A DNA stretch of 64,000 bases, taken from the NCBI GenBank assembly GCA_947499715.1, contig CANMPL010000010.1:1-64000 (forward strand). Reading direction: 5' to 3'. Both the position numbers and the translations under genes were made by a program. This stretch comes from an uncultured Paracoccaceae bacterium. GTDB lineage: Bacteria; Pseudomonadota; Alphaproteobacteria; Rhodobacterales; Rhodobacteraceae. Positions 36,729 through 45,134 of the stretch are shown one piece after another (position 1 is the stretch's first letter; each line of letters opens with the position of its first letter). The notes beneath the pieces were generated by a model. That model saw only the letters and a program-made list of their open reading frames with translations, had not been told where the DNA came from and did not search any database.

Positions 36729-37529
36729 ATGAACCGTATCACCCGCATGATATGTGCCGCACTGATTGCACTGACGCCCACAACACTGCCCGCAGGCAGC
36801 AGCAGTGCAACCGACCCGGTGCTGCCTGCCGCAGAGGTCGCAGCCTTTTCTGATCAGGTCCAAAAGGATCTTGCAGCACGCGGCGCGCGCGTGGCGATCG
36901 TTGCGCGTATGGGGCGCGATCCCGATACATTGCCCGCAGGGATCACCTATACGCATTTGGGGTTCTGGGTTTTTTCCAACATCACCAAGGCGGATGGCAG
37001 CACCGGTCAGGGGTATCGCGTCTATAACCTGTATCAACGCAGCGGCGACCGAACCAAAAGCGATCTGGTGCAGGACAGCCCTGCTGACTTCTTTGCCGGT
37101 GCAAAGCGGCTGGACGGCGGCATTATCATCCCCGATCCAAGGCTACAGGCCAAATTGCTGTCGGTCATTCAAAGCCCGGCCTATGCGGCCCTGCACAACC
37201 CGCGCTACTCTGTTCTGGCGAACCCGGCCAACGGGCAGTTTCAAAATTGCACAGAGCATACGCTGAATATTGTGATGGCCGCCCTGTACGACACCTCTGA
37301 CCCGGCGCGGATCAAGGCCAACATCGCGGCCCATTTCACGCCTCAGCCAGTTGCGGTGGACGGATTGCAGCGCGCGCTCGCCCCTGTGCTGAGCAACGCG
37401 CTAAGCACGTCGGACCATGGGGCAGCCGTGGCGACGGCAACCTTTGGGTCACTGGCAAGGTTCATGCAAGCGCACAGGCTGACCCAACAGGTCTATCGGA
37501 TAACGCCGAATGGGCCTGCGCGGTTTTAA
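36729..37529 (+). CDS. DUF2145 family secreted protein
   Basis: This 266-aa protein has a signal peptide (about residues 1-22) and the DUF2145 core: VAIVARMGRDPDTLPAGITY, GYRVYNLYQRS, SDLVQDSPADFF, NPRYSVLANP and FQNCTEHTLNIV. The Cys in NCTEHT and the His in TSDHG suggest a papain-like or NlpC/P60-like hydrolase core, which is inference. GAGGAGG precedes the ATG. It is the second gene of the operon with the Ala-rich exported protein. Confidence 0.82.
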   Translation: MNRITRMICAALIALTPTTLPAGSSSATDPVLPAAEVAAFSDQVQKDLAARGARVAIVARMGRDPDTLPAGITYTHLGFWVFSNITKADGSTGQGYRVYNLYQRSGDRTKSDLVQDSPADFFAGAKRLDGGIIIPDPRLQAKLLSVIQSPAYAALHNPRYSVLANPANGQFQNCTEHTLNIVMAALYDTSDPARIKANIAAHFTPQPVAVDGLQRALAPVLSNALSTSDHGAAVATATFGSLARFMQAHRLTQQVYRITPNGPARF

Positions 37530-37639
37530 GGGATCGGCAGAGAAGTCACATTTTGGGGCGCGGGCGAAAAAAGGATTTGGCCCGCGCGCAACCACCGGGG
37601 TAATAAGCCATACGCAAATCGCGAATCGAATAAGGAGAC

Positions 37640-37694
37640 TGCAATGCACGAGATGAGGACCCTACCCAACCGCTGGTAGCGCCTTTGCATTGCA
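37640..37694 (+). repeat. Perfect inverted repeat enclosing a 12-codon ORF
   Basis: TGCAATGCA (37640-37648) and its exact reverse complement TGCATTGCA (37686-37694) flank the short ORF. The 5' arm contains the ORF's ATG, so pairing would hide the start codon. Confidence 0.5.
37644..37679 (+). CDS. Candidate 11-residue leader peptide
   Basis: ATG to TAG encodes MHEMRTLPNRW, with AAGGAG seven bases upstream, an ideal spacing for translation. It lies 78 bases before the next gene. A leader peptide or a small-RNA-borne peptide is possible. Support is limited to the ribosome-binding site and the surrounding inverted repeat. Confidence 0.4.
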   Translation: MHEMRTLPNRW

Positions 37695-37757
37695 TGTGCG
37701 CGCTATTGCAGCCGCACTTTCCCACCTTTTCCGACCGTCGATTTCAGGACCAGTTCC

Positions 37758-38051
37758 ATGCATCCCCCATTTGTATTCACCGATCACAAGATCGGCCCGA
37801 CCCTAGAACACCCCAAACCGCACGTCCGGCGGACCAAACCCGCGCGGCTTGATCTATCGCCCAATGCAGGCTGGCCACCGGTGCCACTTGTGGTGCCAAG
37901 CGACGTGCCCAGCGCACCAACAGGGGCACCATTCGCGCCTGGATTTCGGTTGCAGGTGGTGCCGCCAGCACGCACCACATGGCGCGATGTTGTTGGCCGG
38001 TTCCTGATCCGAACCGGGCAACGTATGATCCTTAGCAACCGCCCAAGCTGA
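37758..38051 (+). CDS. Small Pro-rich protein of unknown function
   Basis: This 97-aa frame is rich in Pro and Arg (PPVPLVVPSDVPSAPTGAPF) and ends in a basic helix, WRDVVGRFLIRTGQRMIL, that recalls the Arg-rich tail of DUF1127-type proteins. No signal peptide is seen and the ribosome-binding site is weak. Its stop lies inside a hairpin at 38039-38065. Confidence 0.4.
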   Translation: MHPPFVFTDHKIGPTLEHPKPHVRRTKPARLDLSPNAGWPPVPLVVPSDVPSAPTGAPFAPGFRLQVVPPARTTWRDVVGRFLIRTGQRMILSNRPS

Positions 38052-38065
38052 TCCGGCTTGGGCGG
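38039..38065 (+). other. Perfect 10-bp hairpin between two genes
   Basis: CCGCCCAAGC pairs with GCTTGGGCGG around a 7-base loop. It overlaps the stop codon of the 97-aa ORF. No T-tract follows, so it may be a processing or attenuating hairpin rather than a classical terminator. Confidence 0.55.
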
Positions 38066-38071
38066 CATTGG

Positions 38072-39076
38072 ATGGAGACTGACTTGATACGTCGATTGAT
38101 GACTGCGCTATGTGTCGCGCTTTGGCCTTTGGGCGCTGTCGCCTTGTGCGAGGGCACAGATTATCTGCAAACGCTGCCGCCAGAAGACCGCGCGACCATT
38201 GATGCGGTTGTGGCGCAAACGCCGTTTGCCAAGGGCTTGGTCTGGGAAGCAACGCGCGGCGAGGTCACAATCAATATTGTCGGCACGATGCACATCTATG
38301 ATCCACGATTGGGGCCGATTGTGCAGCGGACAGCCCCCTATGTCGAAGCTGCCGATATTCTGCTGGTCGAGGCAGGCCCCGATCAGGAAGAGCGTATGCA
38401 GCAAGAGATGGCCCGGAACCCCGGTCTGATCTTCATCACCGACGGCCCCACCCTGCCCGAGCAATTGGATGAGGCGTCATGGCAGAGCCTGGTTACCGCC
38501 GCCACAGACCGCCAGATCCCGGCTTTCATGGCCGCAAAAATGCAACCTTGGTATCTGGCGCTGACGCTTGCGATCCCTGCCTGCACGATGCCGGATCTGA
38601 TGTCGGGCGCACGTGGGCTGGATCACTTGTTGATGGGTGTGGCCGAGGGCGCAGATGTGCCGATTGAAGCAGTAGAGCCATGGGACACGTTGTTTGCGAT
38701 CATGCGAGACGGCACGCAAGAAGAGCAGCTAGAGATGTTGCAAATGGGGCTTGTCGATGCGCAGACCCAAACCGCACTGTTTGTCTCGATGCTCAACAGC
38801 TATTTCGCCGAAGACGTGGTGGCCATCTGGGAAGCCTCGCGGCGATCGGCGGCAGAGACGCCCGGCATGGATGCCGCCCGCGCCGAGGCGCTGTTCGCCA
38901 AGACAGAGAAGGCGGTGTTGATTGACCGCAATATCGCGTGGATCCCAAGGATCGAAGCCGCAGCCGCAACGCATGATCGGATCGTGCTGGCCGTGGGGGC
39001 TGCACATTTGCCCGGTGAGGTTGGCGTTCTGAGGCTGTTGGAAAACGAAGGTTGGACGATCAAGGCCGCGCCTTAG
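38072..39076 (+). CDS. TraB/GumN-family protein
   Basis: This 334-aa protein has an N-terminal signal segment (MTALCVALWPLGAVALC) followed by the TraB/GumN fold: NIVGTMHIYDPR, EAADILLVEAGP, EKAVLIDRNIAWIPRI and the C-terminal VGAAHLPGEVGVLRLLENEG. Related proteins are thought to be metal-dependent proteases (TIKI-like). The annotated ATG has no ribosome-binding site. A TTG at 38084 has GGAG at a good distance and may be the real start, which would give MIRRLM. Its end overlaps the convergent DUF2161 gene by four bases. Confidence 0.85.
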   Translation: METDLIRRLMTALCVALWPLGAVALCEGTDYLQTLPPEDRATIDAVVAQTPFAKGLVWEATRGEVTINIVGTMHIYDPRLGPIVQRTAPYVEAADILLVEAGPDQEERMQQEMARNPGLIFITDGPTLPEQLDEASWQSLVTAATDRQIPAFMAAKMQPWYLALTLAIPACTMPDLMSGARGLDHLLMGVAEGADVPIEAVEPWDTLFAIMRDGTQEEQLEMLQMGLVDAQTQTALFVSMLNSYFAEDVVAIWEASRRSAAETPGMDAARAEALFAKTEKAVLIDRNIAWIPRIEAAAATHDRIVLAVGAAHLPGEVGVLRLLENEGWTIKAAP

Positions 39077-39726
39077 ACATCGCCCCAATCCGCAATGCCC
39101 TTTTCGCCTGCCGCGGTCAGGGCATAGATCCCCTTGCTGACGCGGCGAAACCAGCCGTAGTGGTCATCGGCCATAATCCGGGTGGCTTGCGGCACTTCGG
39201 TCCAGTTCTTGACGACCGACCCCTTGGAGGGACCATGAACCGCCAGGAACCGTGCGCATTTGAGCGCGTCTTGCCGGTAGCCTGTGACAAGGCCATGTCG
39301 GGTCGCGCCACCTGCGTTGGGGTCACCGTCAAGGCGGTCAAACGCCTTCAAAAGGCGGGCCTTTTTCTTTTTTGATTTGCGCGGCGCGTAGGGGCCGGGA
39401 TCGGCGAGCACTTCGACAAATCCATCCCGTGCGCGCACTGTCAGCACCCCAAGCCCCAACCGCCGGGCCAGTGCCACATTCGCCTTGAGCGCCTTGGCCT
39501 TTCCACCTGCGGGCACCGCAAGATAGACCAGATCGGTCAAGCCCAGCCGCTCTAGCCCCTGATGGAAAAGTGCCAGTGAAAACCCCAGTTTGAGCTCAAC
39601 CACCAGAACCTCTTCACCACGGCGGGCGACGACATCAGCGGCACCGACTTCGCCCTTGACGGTCCAGCCCGCCCGGTTCAAATGCGCTTTGACGGCGGGG
39701 TATAGATCGGATTCTTTCCGTGTCAT
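39073..39726 (-). CDS. DUF2161 family, PD-(D/E)XK nuclease-like
   Basis: This 217-aa protein has an N-terminal nuclease-like core with GEVGAADVVARR and EVLVVELKLGFS, giving a D then ExK arrangement. The C-terminal part includes TGYRQDALKCARFL and HYGWFRRVSKGIYALTAAG, a winged-helix-like end. This matches DUF2161, common in Rhodobacterales. The substrate is unknown. Confidence 0.82.
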   Translation of the reverse strand: MTRKESDLYPAVKAHLNRAGWTVKGEVGAADVVARRGEEVLVVELKLGFSLALFHQGLERLGLTDLVYLAVPAGGKAKALKANVALARRLGLGVLTVRARDGFVEVLADPGPYAPRKSKKKKARLLKAFDRLDGDPNAGGATRHGLVTGYRQDALKCARFLAVHGPSKGSVVKNWTEVPQATRIMADDHYGWFRRVSKGIYALTAAGEKGIADWGDV

Positions 39727-39808
39727 GCGCCCGCGCCCGCGTGCTTGCCATAATAGGTTAACGCAGACATATTGATCTAAACTTGTTCATTTCCGGGATG
39801 TTACATTC

Positions 39809-40681
39809 ATGCCAGAGTTTGCCAAGCCCTTCGTCATCGTGGCGGCCTGCCTTTTGCTTGGCGCGTGCAGCTCTGGCAGCGGCGTCGCGGTGACACCGAT
39901 TGCGGCAAGTGGGTTCGCACAGGCGAGCGACAGGATCGGGACTGGCAAGACCTACGATATTCCAAGAACCACCCTGTTTTCGGCCGATAGCGATGGCGGC
40001 AGGTTGTCTAACGCAGACGTCAGTTACCGGGTGCAGGACAATGGGCGCCCAGTCGTCGTTATTGATGACGTGAGGTATGTGCTGACGTCAGAGGGCGGCG
40101 GCGTTTTTTCAACCTTTAAGGACGACACCGATGTGCTTCTTTTGCGGATCTTTGTGTCAGAGGCGAATGTCGTGGAATCGGTCTATCTGTCACTTGAGAC
40201 GGAAGAGACGTTTACCGCGGGCTTTTTTCCGGTGGGTTTTGATACGGCGCCTCGCACGATCCAAAACACCGCCGGTAGCGCCACCTTTGTGGGGGAAGCC
40301 GCTTTGTCGGCGCGACAGGTGCGCAACGGCGCATTGCAGTCCGGGTTTTCTGACGGCGTCGCGAGAATTACCGCCAATTTTGACAGCAACACGGTCCGGG
40401 GGACCCTGCGCTTTGACGAACAGCAATCGCGGGTGATTACGCTGCCGGATCTGACGATGACGCTGAACAATACCACAATCACCGGCAATGGGTTTCAAGG
40501 GCAGGCAACGATCAGTGCAAACCAGCTTGGCGAGGATCTGAGCTTTGATGGTGCAAGTTTCGACGGGCGCTTTTACGGCGCGGCGGGTCAGGCTGTGGCG
40601 GGAACCGTAGAAGGGACGCTGATCGAGGATGGCACGCAGGCGCCAATCCTGCTGCAAGGTGTCTTTGTCGCGGACAAATAG
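39809..40681 (+). CDS. Lipoprotein with transferrin-binding-protein-like beta-barrel
   Basis: This 290-aa protein has a lipoprotein signal with lipobox LLGAC (Cys near residue 20). The mature part is beta-rich. The last ~110 residues (GTLRFDEQQ, FQGQATISANQLG, GRFYGAAGQAVAGTVEG) look like the small TbpB-type beta-barrel seen in transferrin-binding-like and Slam-dependent surface lipoproteins. Surface exposure is possible but not shown. No partner gene is adjacent. Confidence 0.7.
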   Translation: MPEFAKPFVIVAACLLLGACSSGSGVAVTPIAASGFAQASDRIGTGKTYDIPRTTLFSADSDGGRLSNADVSYRVQDNGRPVVVIDDVRYVLTSEGGGVFSTFKDDTDVLLLRIFVSEANVVESVYLSLETEETFTAGFFPVGFDTAPRTIQNTAGSATFVGEAALSARQVRNGALQSGFSDGVARITANFDSNTVRGTLRFDEQQSRVITLPDLTMTLNNTTITGNGFQGQATISANQLGEDLSFDGASFDGRFYGAAGQAVAGTVEGTLIEDGTQAPILLQGVFVADK

Positions 40682-41215
40682 CATCAGGTTCGCCCTGCCC
40701 CGCTGACGGCGGGACAAGGCATGGTTTCAACGTCCGCCCAAGCGGCCAGGAAACCGATGCAGGCGCATTGCTGGGCGGCGCTGGCGTAGGTTCTCTTGCT
40801 GTTTTCGGGTTGGTTGGGGCTTTGGCAAGCTGCGGCGTTGCGTATCTTGCGACACAGGTGTTGAGACCGCCTTGCGCGGTTTGGGTTTCTTATGGGGCAT
40901 TGTGTTACCTTTGGATCAATCTGAAAATCTGCTTGCAGTATCGGCAAGCGGCGATCGCCCGTGCGGGCCTCAGCGATGCTGGTCCATGATGAAACACTCC
41001 TCTGATAGGGAAATGACGCGACTTTTGGCCGGTCGAAAACGGGATGTGGTTAAACCGCTTTGTCCACTGTCAGAGCCCTCCTTTTGGTGTAGGTCGATTC
41101 TACCACAAGCCAACCGCTTGGGTCAAACCTGCCAACCTCTTGCCAAGGGGTGACAGGGGCATAAGCGCCGCCTATAAGGCCCGCGATTTGACGCCGCACA
41201 TGAAAGGCACGCTTG
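40682..41215. other. Intergenic region, 534 bases, no supported gene
   Basis: The open frames here either lack ATG and ribosome-binding sites or have no protein character; one hydrophobic Gly-rich frame (40768-40989) starts at a TTG. No tRNA, clear palindrome or repeat copy was recognised. It may hold the promoter of the pyrophosphatase gene and decayed sequence. Confidence 0.5.
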
Positions 41216-42133
41216 ATGACAACGCTAATCTTTGGCCACAAGGCCCCCGACACTGACAGCACCGGATCGCCACTGATCTGGGAGTGGTTTCTGACCCATC
41301 AGGGCATCGACGCAAAGGCCGCTTTGCTGGGCACGCCCAATACAGAGGCCGCGTTTGTCGCAAAACGCTGGGGCTTTGATTTGCCAGCCGTCATTGATGA
41401 TGTTGCTGATGACCAGCCTTGCGTGATCGTGGACACCAATAACCCCGCGGAACTGCCTGCCAACATCAACGGCGCTGACGTGCAGGCCATCATCGACCAC
41501 CACAAATTGGTCGGCGGGTTGGAGACAAAAGGCCCGATTGATATCACGATCCGCCCCCTCGCCTGCACCGCGACGATCATGCACCAACTGATGGGCGAAC
41601 ATGCGGGCCACATGCCGGAAGGTATTAAAGGCCTGATGTTGTCCTGCATCCTGTCAGATACGCTGGCCTTCCGCTCACCCACCACCACCGACTCCGACAA
41701 GGCCCTCGCCGAAGCGCTGGCCGCTGATCTGGGTCTCGACCTGGAGGCCTATGCCTCTGAGATGTTCGAAGCGAAGTCCGATGTCAGCGCCTTTTCCGAC
41801 GCCGAACTGCTGCGCATGGACAGCAAGGAATATGCCGTAGGTGACACCAAATTCCGCGTCTCCGTGTTGGAAACCACGGCGCCCAAGATCATCCTGGACC
41901 GCAAGGCCTCGATCATGGACAGCATGACCGCCGTGGCAACTGAGGACGGTGTCGATCAGGTCCTTCTCTTTGTGGTGGATATCCTGAATGAAGAAGCCAC
42001 AATGATGATCCCCAACGATCTGACCAAATCCGTGGCAGAGGCGTCGTTTGGCGCGACCGTCAATGGCGACACCGTTGTCCTGCCCGGTGTGATGAGCCGC
42101 AAAAAGCAGATCATCCCGAACCTCAAGGTCTAA
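41216..42133 (+). CDS. ppaC: Manganese-dependent inorganic pyrophosphatase (family II)
   Basis: This 305-aa protein is taken from the ATG at 41216, preceded by AAAGG. The DHH phosphoesterase motifs are GHKAPDTDS (7-15), VIVDTNNP and AIIDHHKL. The C-terminal DHHA2 domain ends with VMSRKKQIIP. It hydrolyses pyrophosphate with Mn in the cytoplasm. Confidence 0.95.
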   Translation: MTTLIFGHKAPDTDSTGSPLIWEWFLTHQGIDAKAALLGTPNTEAAFVAKRWGFDLPAVIDDVADDQPCVIVDTNNPAELPANINGADVQAIIDHHKLVGGLETKGPIDITIRPLACTATIMHQLMGEHAGHMPEGIKGLMLSCILSDTLAFRSPTTTDSDKALAEALAADLGLDLEAYASEMFEAKSDVSAFSDAELLRMDSKEYAVGDTKFRVSVLETTAPKIILDRKASIMDSMTAVATEDGVDQVLLFVVDILNEEATMMIPNDLTKSVAEASFGATVNGDTVVLPGVMSRKKQIIPNLKV

Positions 42134-42161
42134 GCTGGTTCCAATCCGCCATAACACCACT

Positions 42162-42193
42162 AAGGTGCGCAGCAACTGCGCACCTTTTCTTTT
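42162..42193 (+). terminator. Terminator after ppaC
   Basis: AAGGTGCGCAG pairs with CTGCGCACCTT around CAA, followed by TTCTTTT. Confidence 0.88.
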
Positions 42194-42211
42194 GCCCAAA
42201 GGCCACCGGAT

Positions 42212-43087
42212 ATGACAACGATCATCACCAATTTCGCCGACATTTCTGACCAATACGACGCGGCCTTCGTCGATCTTTGGGGCTGTATGCACAACGGTCT
42301 GGCCGCCTTGCCCGACGCCGTGACGGCCATGCGGAGCTTTCGTGCCCGGGGCGGCAAGGTTGTGCTGGTCACCAACTCGCCCCGCCCATGGGACAGCGTC
42401 GCGCGTCAGATTGCGAGCATGGGCGTTCCAGAGGATGCGTGGGACGCCATCGCGACCTCGGGCGATAGTGCCCGGTCGGCAATGTTTCAGGGTGCGGTTG
42501 GCAAAAAGGTCTGGTTCATGGGCGAAAGCCCCCGCGACGACGACTTTTTCAAACCCCTCAAGATCATAGAAAATCCGGTTGAGATCACAAAAGTCCCACT
42601 GGCCGAGGCGGAAGGTATTGTCTGCTGCGGCCCATTTGATCCGATGGCCGACCCTGACATAAACCGGGCTGATTTTCTACGCGCACGCGAAGCAGGCTTG
42701 CCGCTGCTTTGCGCCAATCCAGACATTGTCGTCGACCGCGGTGAGGTGCGCGAATGGTGCGCGGGCGCACTTGCAGCGCTTTATTCTGAAATGGGCGGGC
42801 AAAGCCTTTACTTTGGCAAGCCGCATCCGCCGATTTATGATCTTGCACGGCGGCGTCTGGCTGCCTTGCAAGGCGCACCTCATGACCCACAGATTATTTG
42901 CATCGGTGACGGGATTGGCACCGATATTCTGGGTGCGCAGCAAGAAGACCTTGATTCGCTTTTTATTTCGGGCGGGCTTGCCGCAGCAGAGACGCAAACG
43001 ACGGACCAACCTGATCCGGCCGCACTCACCGCGTATCTGACCGCACAGATGACGGCAACGACCTATACAATCGGCCTTTTGCGCTAG
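42212..43087 (+). CDS. HAD-superfamily phosphatase, TIGR01459 type
   Basis: This 291-aa protein has motif I FVDLWGCMHNG, motif II VTNSPRPW, KPHPPIYDLA and motif IV CIGDGIGTDILGAQ, the layout of the class IIA HAD sugar phosphatases (TIGR01459, common in alphaproteobacteria). The usual second Asp of motif I is Trp in this subgroup. The substrate is unknown. Confidence 0.88.
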   Translation: MTTIITNFADISDQYDAAFVDLWGCMHNGLAALPDAVTAMRSFRARGGKVVLVTNSPRPWDSVARQIASMGVPEDAWDAIATSGDSARSAMFQGAVGKKVWFMGESPRDDDFFKPLKIIENPVEITKVPLAEAEGIVCCGPFDPMADPDINRADFLRAREAGLPLLCANPDIVVDRGEVREWCAGALAALYSEMGGQSLYFGKPHPPIYDLARRRLAALQGAPHDPQIICIGDGIGTDILGAQQEDLDSLFISGGLAAAETQTTDQPDPAALTAYLTAQMTATTYTIGLLR

Positions 43088-43107
43088 GTTCTACCCGGTT
43101 TTCCGGC

Positions 43108-43139
43108 AAAGGCGCAGAGCAACTTGCCTGCGCCTTTTT
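43108..43139 (+). terminator. Terminator after the HAD gene
   Basis: AAAGGCGCAG pairs with CTGCGCCTTT across a 10-base loop and runs on into TT. Confidence 0.78.
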
Positions 43140-43141
43140 GC

Positions 43142-43169
43142 TTGACTTTCTGCACTCGCAAAGTAATTA
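43142..43169 (+). promoter_or_regulatory. Candidate promoter of the MaoC gene
   Basis: TTGACT and TAATTA are separated by 16 bases, in an A+T-rich stretch about 55 bases before the ATG. Confidence 0.5.
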
Positions 43170-43222
43170 AGTTTCAATAATACCGCAGTATTCGGTTTTT
43201 AATTACTCGACGGAGGGACCCC

Positions 43223-43666
43223 ATGTTGGACAACGCACCACGCGGCACCATTGTGATCGAAGACATTGCCATCGGCATGGTGCGGTCCCTGACCAAGGTC
43301 ATCACAGACCGGGACATCGAGCTTTTCGCTGAGGTTTCAACCGATCAGAACCCCGTTCACGTGGATGATGACTATGCGCGTGACACGATCTTTGGTGGGC
43401 GGATCGCGCATGGCATGCTGACGGCGGGCCTTGTGTCTGCGGTGATCGGGGAACAATTGCCGGGCCATGGCACTGTCTACCTTGGGCAATCACTGAAGTT
43501 CCTGGCACCAGTGCGGCCCGGCGATGTGGTCACCGCCGAGGTTGAGGTGACCGGCATCGACTACGGCAAGCGCCGGGTCACAATGGAAACCCGCTGCCTT
43601 GTTGATGGCAAGAAGGTGCTGGTGGGCGAGGCAAACGTGCTCGCACCTTCGGCTAAGTTTGACTAG
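43223..43666 (+). CDS. MaoC-family (R)-hydratase
   Basis: This 147-aa hot-dog-fold protein has the catalytic Asp-His pair in DQNPVHVDDDYA (D41, H46) and the FGGRIAHGMLTAGL hydratase motif. It probably hydrates enoyl-CoA to (R)-3-hydroxyacyl-CoA, as PhaJ does. CGGAGGG precedes the ATG. It stands alone behind its own promoter. Confidence 0.9.
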   Translation: MLDNAPRGTIVIEDIAIGMVRSLTKVITDRDIELFAEVSTDQNPVHVDDDYARDTIFGGRIAHGMLTAGLVSAVIGEQLPGHGTVYLGQSLKFLAPVRPGDVVTAEVEVTGIDYGKRRVTMETRCLVDGKKVLVGEANVLAPSAKFD

Positions 43667-43735
43667 AGCACGGCATTCACTGGTATCGTCCTAAGGCCCG
43701 CTTGCACCCTGCCCCGGCCCGCGATAGCAAACGCC

Positions 43736-44674
43736 ATGCGCATCATTCGTGACACGTTATACCTAGATCCCGCTGACCGTGGCGCCGCTGCGGCCATCGG
43801 CAATTTCGACGGTGTGCATCTTGGTCATCAGGCCATTATCGACATCACCCGAGATGCCGCCCGTGTAGCAAAGGCGCCATTAGGTGTGATGACCTTTGAA
43901 CCGCATCCACGTAGCTATTTTTCGCGCAGCGATGCACCCTTTCGCCTGATGAACGCCAAAGCCAAAGCGAACAGGCTGGAAAAGCTTGGCGTCGAGAAAC
44001 TCTATGAAGTGCCGTTCAACGCAGCCCTTGCGGCGCTGAGCCCGGAGGCGTTTGCAAAGGACATCATCGCGGATCGGTTGGGGTTGGCCCATGTGGTTGT
44101 GGGTGCCGACTTTTGCTTTGGCAAAGACCGTGCGGGAGACACTGCAGCTTTGCAACGCTTTGGGGTCGAGATGGGGTTTGGCGTCACGATCGCGGAGATG
44201 GTGGATTTGGCCGAGCGCCCGATCAGCTCGACAGCGATCCGGACAGCACTGACCAAAGGTCGCCCACGCGATGCCGCCAAGATGTTGGGCCACTGGCACC
44301 GGATCGAAGGTGAGGTGGTCCGTGGCGACCAGCGCGGTCGCGACCTCGGCTTTCCGACAGCTAACATGGCCTTATCCGATCTGCACCTGCCGCATTTTGG
44401 GGTCTATGCAGTTAAAGTTGATGTACTGACGGGGCCACATGCGGGAACCTATGATGGTGCGGCGTCCATCGGGACCCGCCCGACCTTTGGCGAAAATATT
44501 GCAAACTGCGAATCTTATCTATTTGATTTCAAAGGCGATTTATACGGATCACACCTATCTGTCGCCTTGATCGAATACTTACGCCCAGAATTGAAATTTA
44601 CGTCAATCGAAAGCCTGATCGACCAGATGGACAAGGACTGCGCACTTGCGCGCGACTTGCTTGCAGATGTCTGA
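43736..44674 (+). CDS. ribF: Riboflavin kinase / FAD synthetase
   Basis: This 312-aa bifunctional protein has the N-terminal nucleotidyltransferase (IGNFDGVHLGHQAI near residue 21, ISSTAIRTAL) and the C-terminal riboflavin kinase (GRDLGFPTANM, YDGAASIGTRPTFG). It makes FMN and FAD. Its end overlaps the next gene's ATG by eight bases. Confidence 0.96.
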   Translation: MRIIRDTLYLDPADRGAAAAIGNFDGVHLGHQAIIDITRDAARVAKAPLGVMTFEPHPRSYFSRSDAPFRLMNAKAKANRLEKLGVEKLYEVPFNAALAALSPEAFAKDIIADRLGLAHVVVGADFCFGKDRAGDTAALQRFGVEMGFGVTIAEMVDLAERPISSTAIRTALTKGRPRDAAKMLGHWHRIEGEVVRGDQRGRDLGFPTANMALSDLHLPHFGVYAVKVDVLTGPHAGTYDGAASIGTRPTFGENIANCESYLFDFKGDLYGSHLSVALIEYLRPELKFTSIESLIDQMDKDCALARDLLADV

Positions 44675-45134
44675 GGGCGTCCGGCGCAGCGGGTTACGTC
44701 CCGCGTTTTGGCGAAATACTCCGCTGGAAAAACTATCGCTGCCCGAGTGGGAAGCGCTATGCGATGGGTGCGGAAAATGTTGCCTGAACAAGCTAGAGGA
44801 CGAGGACGGCACGGTCGAACTGACCCGGATCGCCTGCCGATTGCTGGACAACCAAAGCTGCCTGTGCAGCCAATATCCGATCCGCCATCAGTTTGTGCCG
44901 GAATGCATCGTGCTGACGCCGAAAACGCTCCAAGATAATATGTACTGGCTCCCGCAAACCTGTGCCTACCGGCTGGTTGCCGAGGGACGGCCCCTGTTTG
45001 ACTGGCACCCGTTGGTGTCGGGCGACCCTGACAGCGTTCACCGTGCGGGAGTTTCGGTCAAGGGCATGACCGTGCCCGAATTTGAGATCGACGAAGACGA
45101 CTGGGACGATCACATCATCGAGGAGCCGACATAG
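44667..45134 (+). CDS. YcgN-family cysteine-cluster protein
   Basis: This 155-aa protein is taken from the ATG at 44667 inside the end of ribF. It has the Cys cluster CDGCGKCCLNKLEDED and further Cys in RIACRLLDNQSCLCSQYP, the YcgN/UPF0260 (CxxCxxCC) pattern that probably binds a metal or Fe-S centre. It is coupled to ribF and abuts the next gene. Confidence 0.9.
   Translation: MSEGVRRSGLRPAFWRNTPLEKLSLPEWEALCDGCGKCCLNKLEDEDGTVELTRIACRLLDNQSCLCSQYPIRHQFVPECIVLTPKTLQDNMYWLPQTCAYRLVAEGRPLFDWHPLVSGDPDSVHRAGVSVKGMTVPEFEIDEDDWDDHIIEEPT

Noticed and set aside
38039-38065. Rho-independent terminator
   Set aside because: The stem is perfect but no T-tract follows; it is recorded as a hairpin only.
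40768-40989. Hydrophobic Gly-rich 73-codon frame in the 534-base gap
   Set aside because: It starts at a TTG without a ribosome-binding site and matches no family; coding is not supported.
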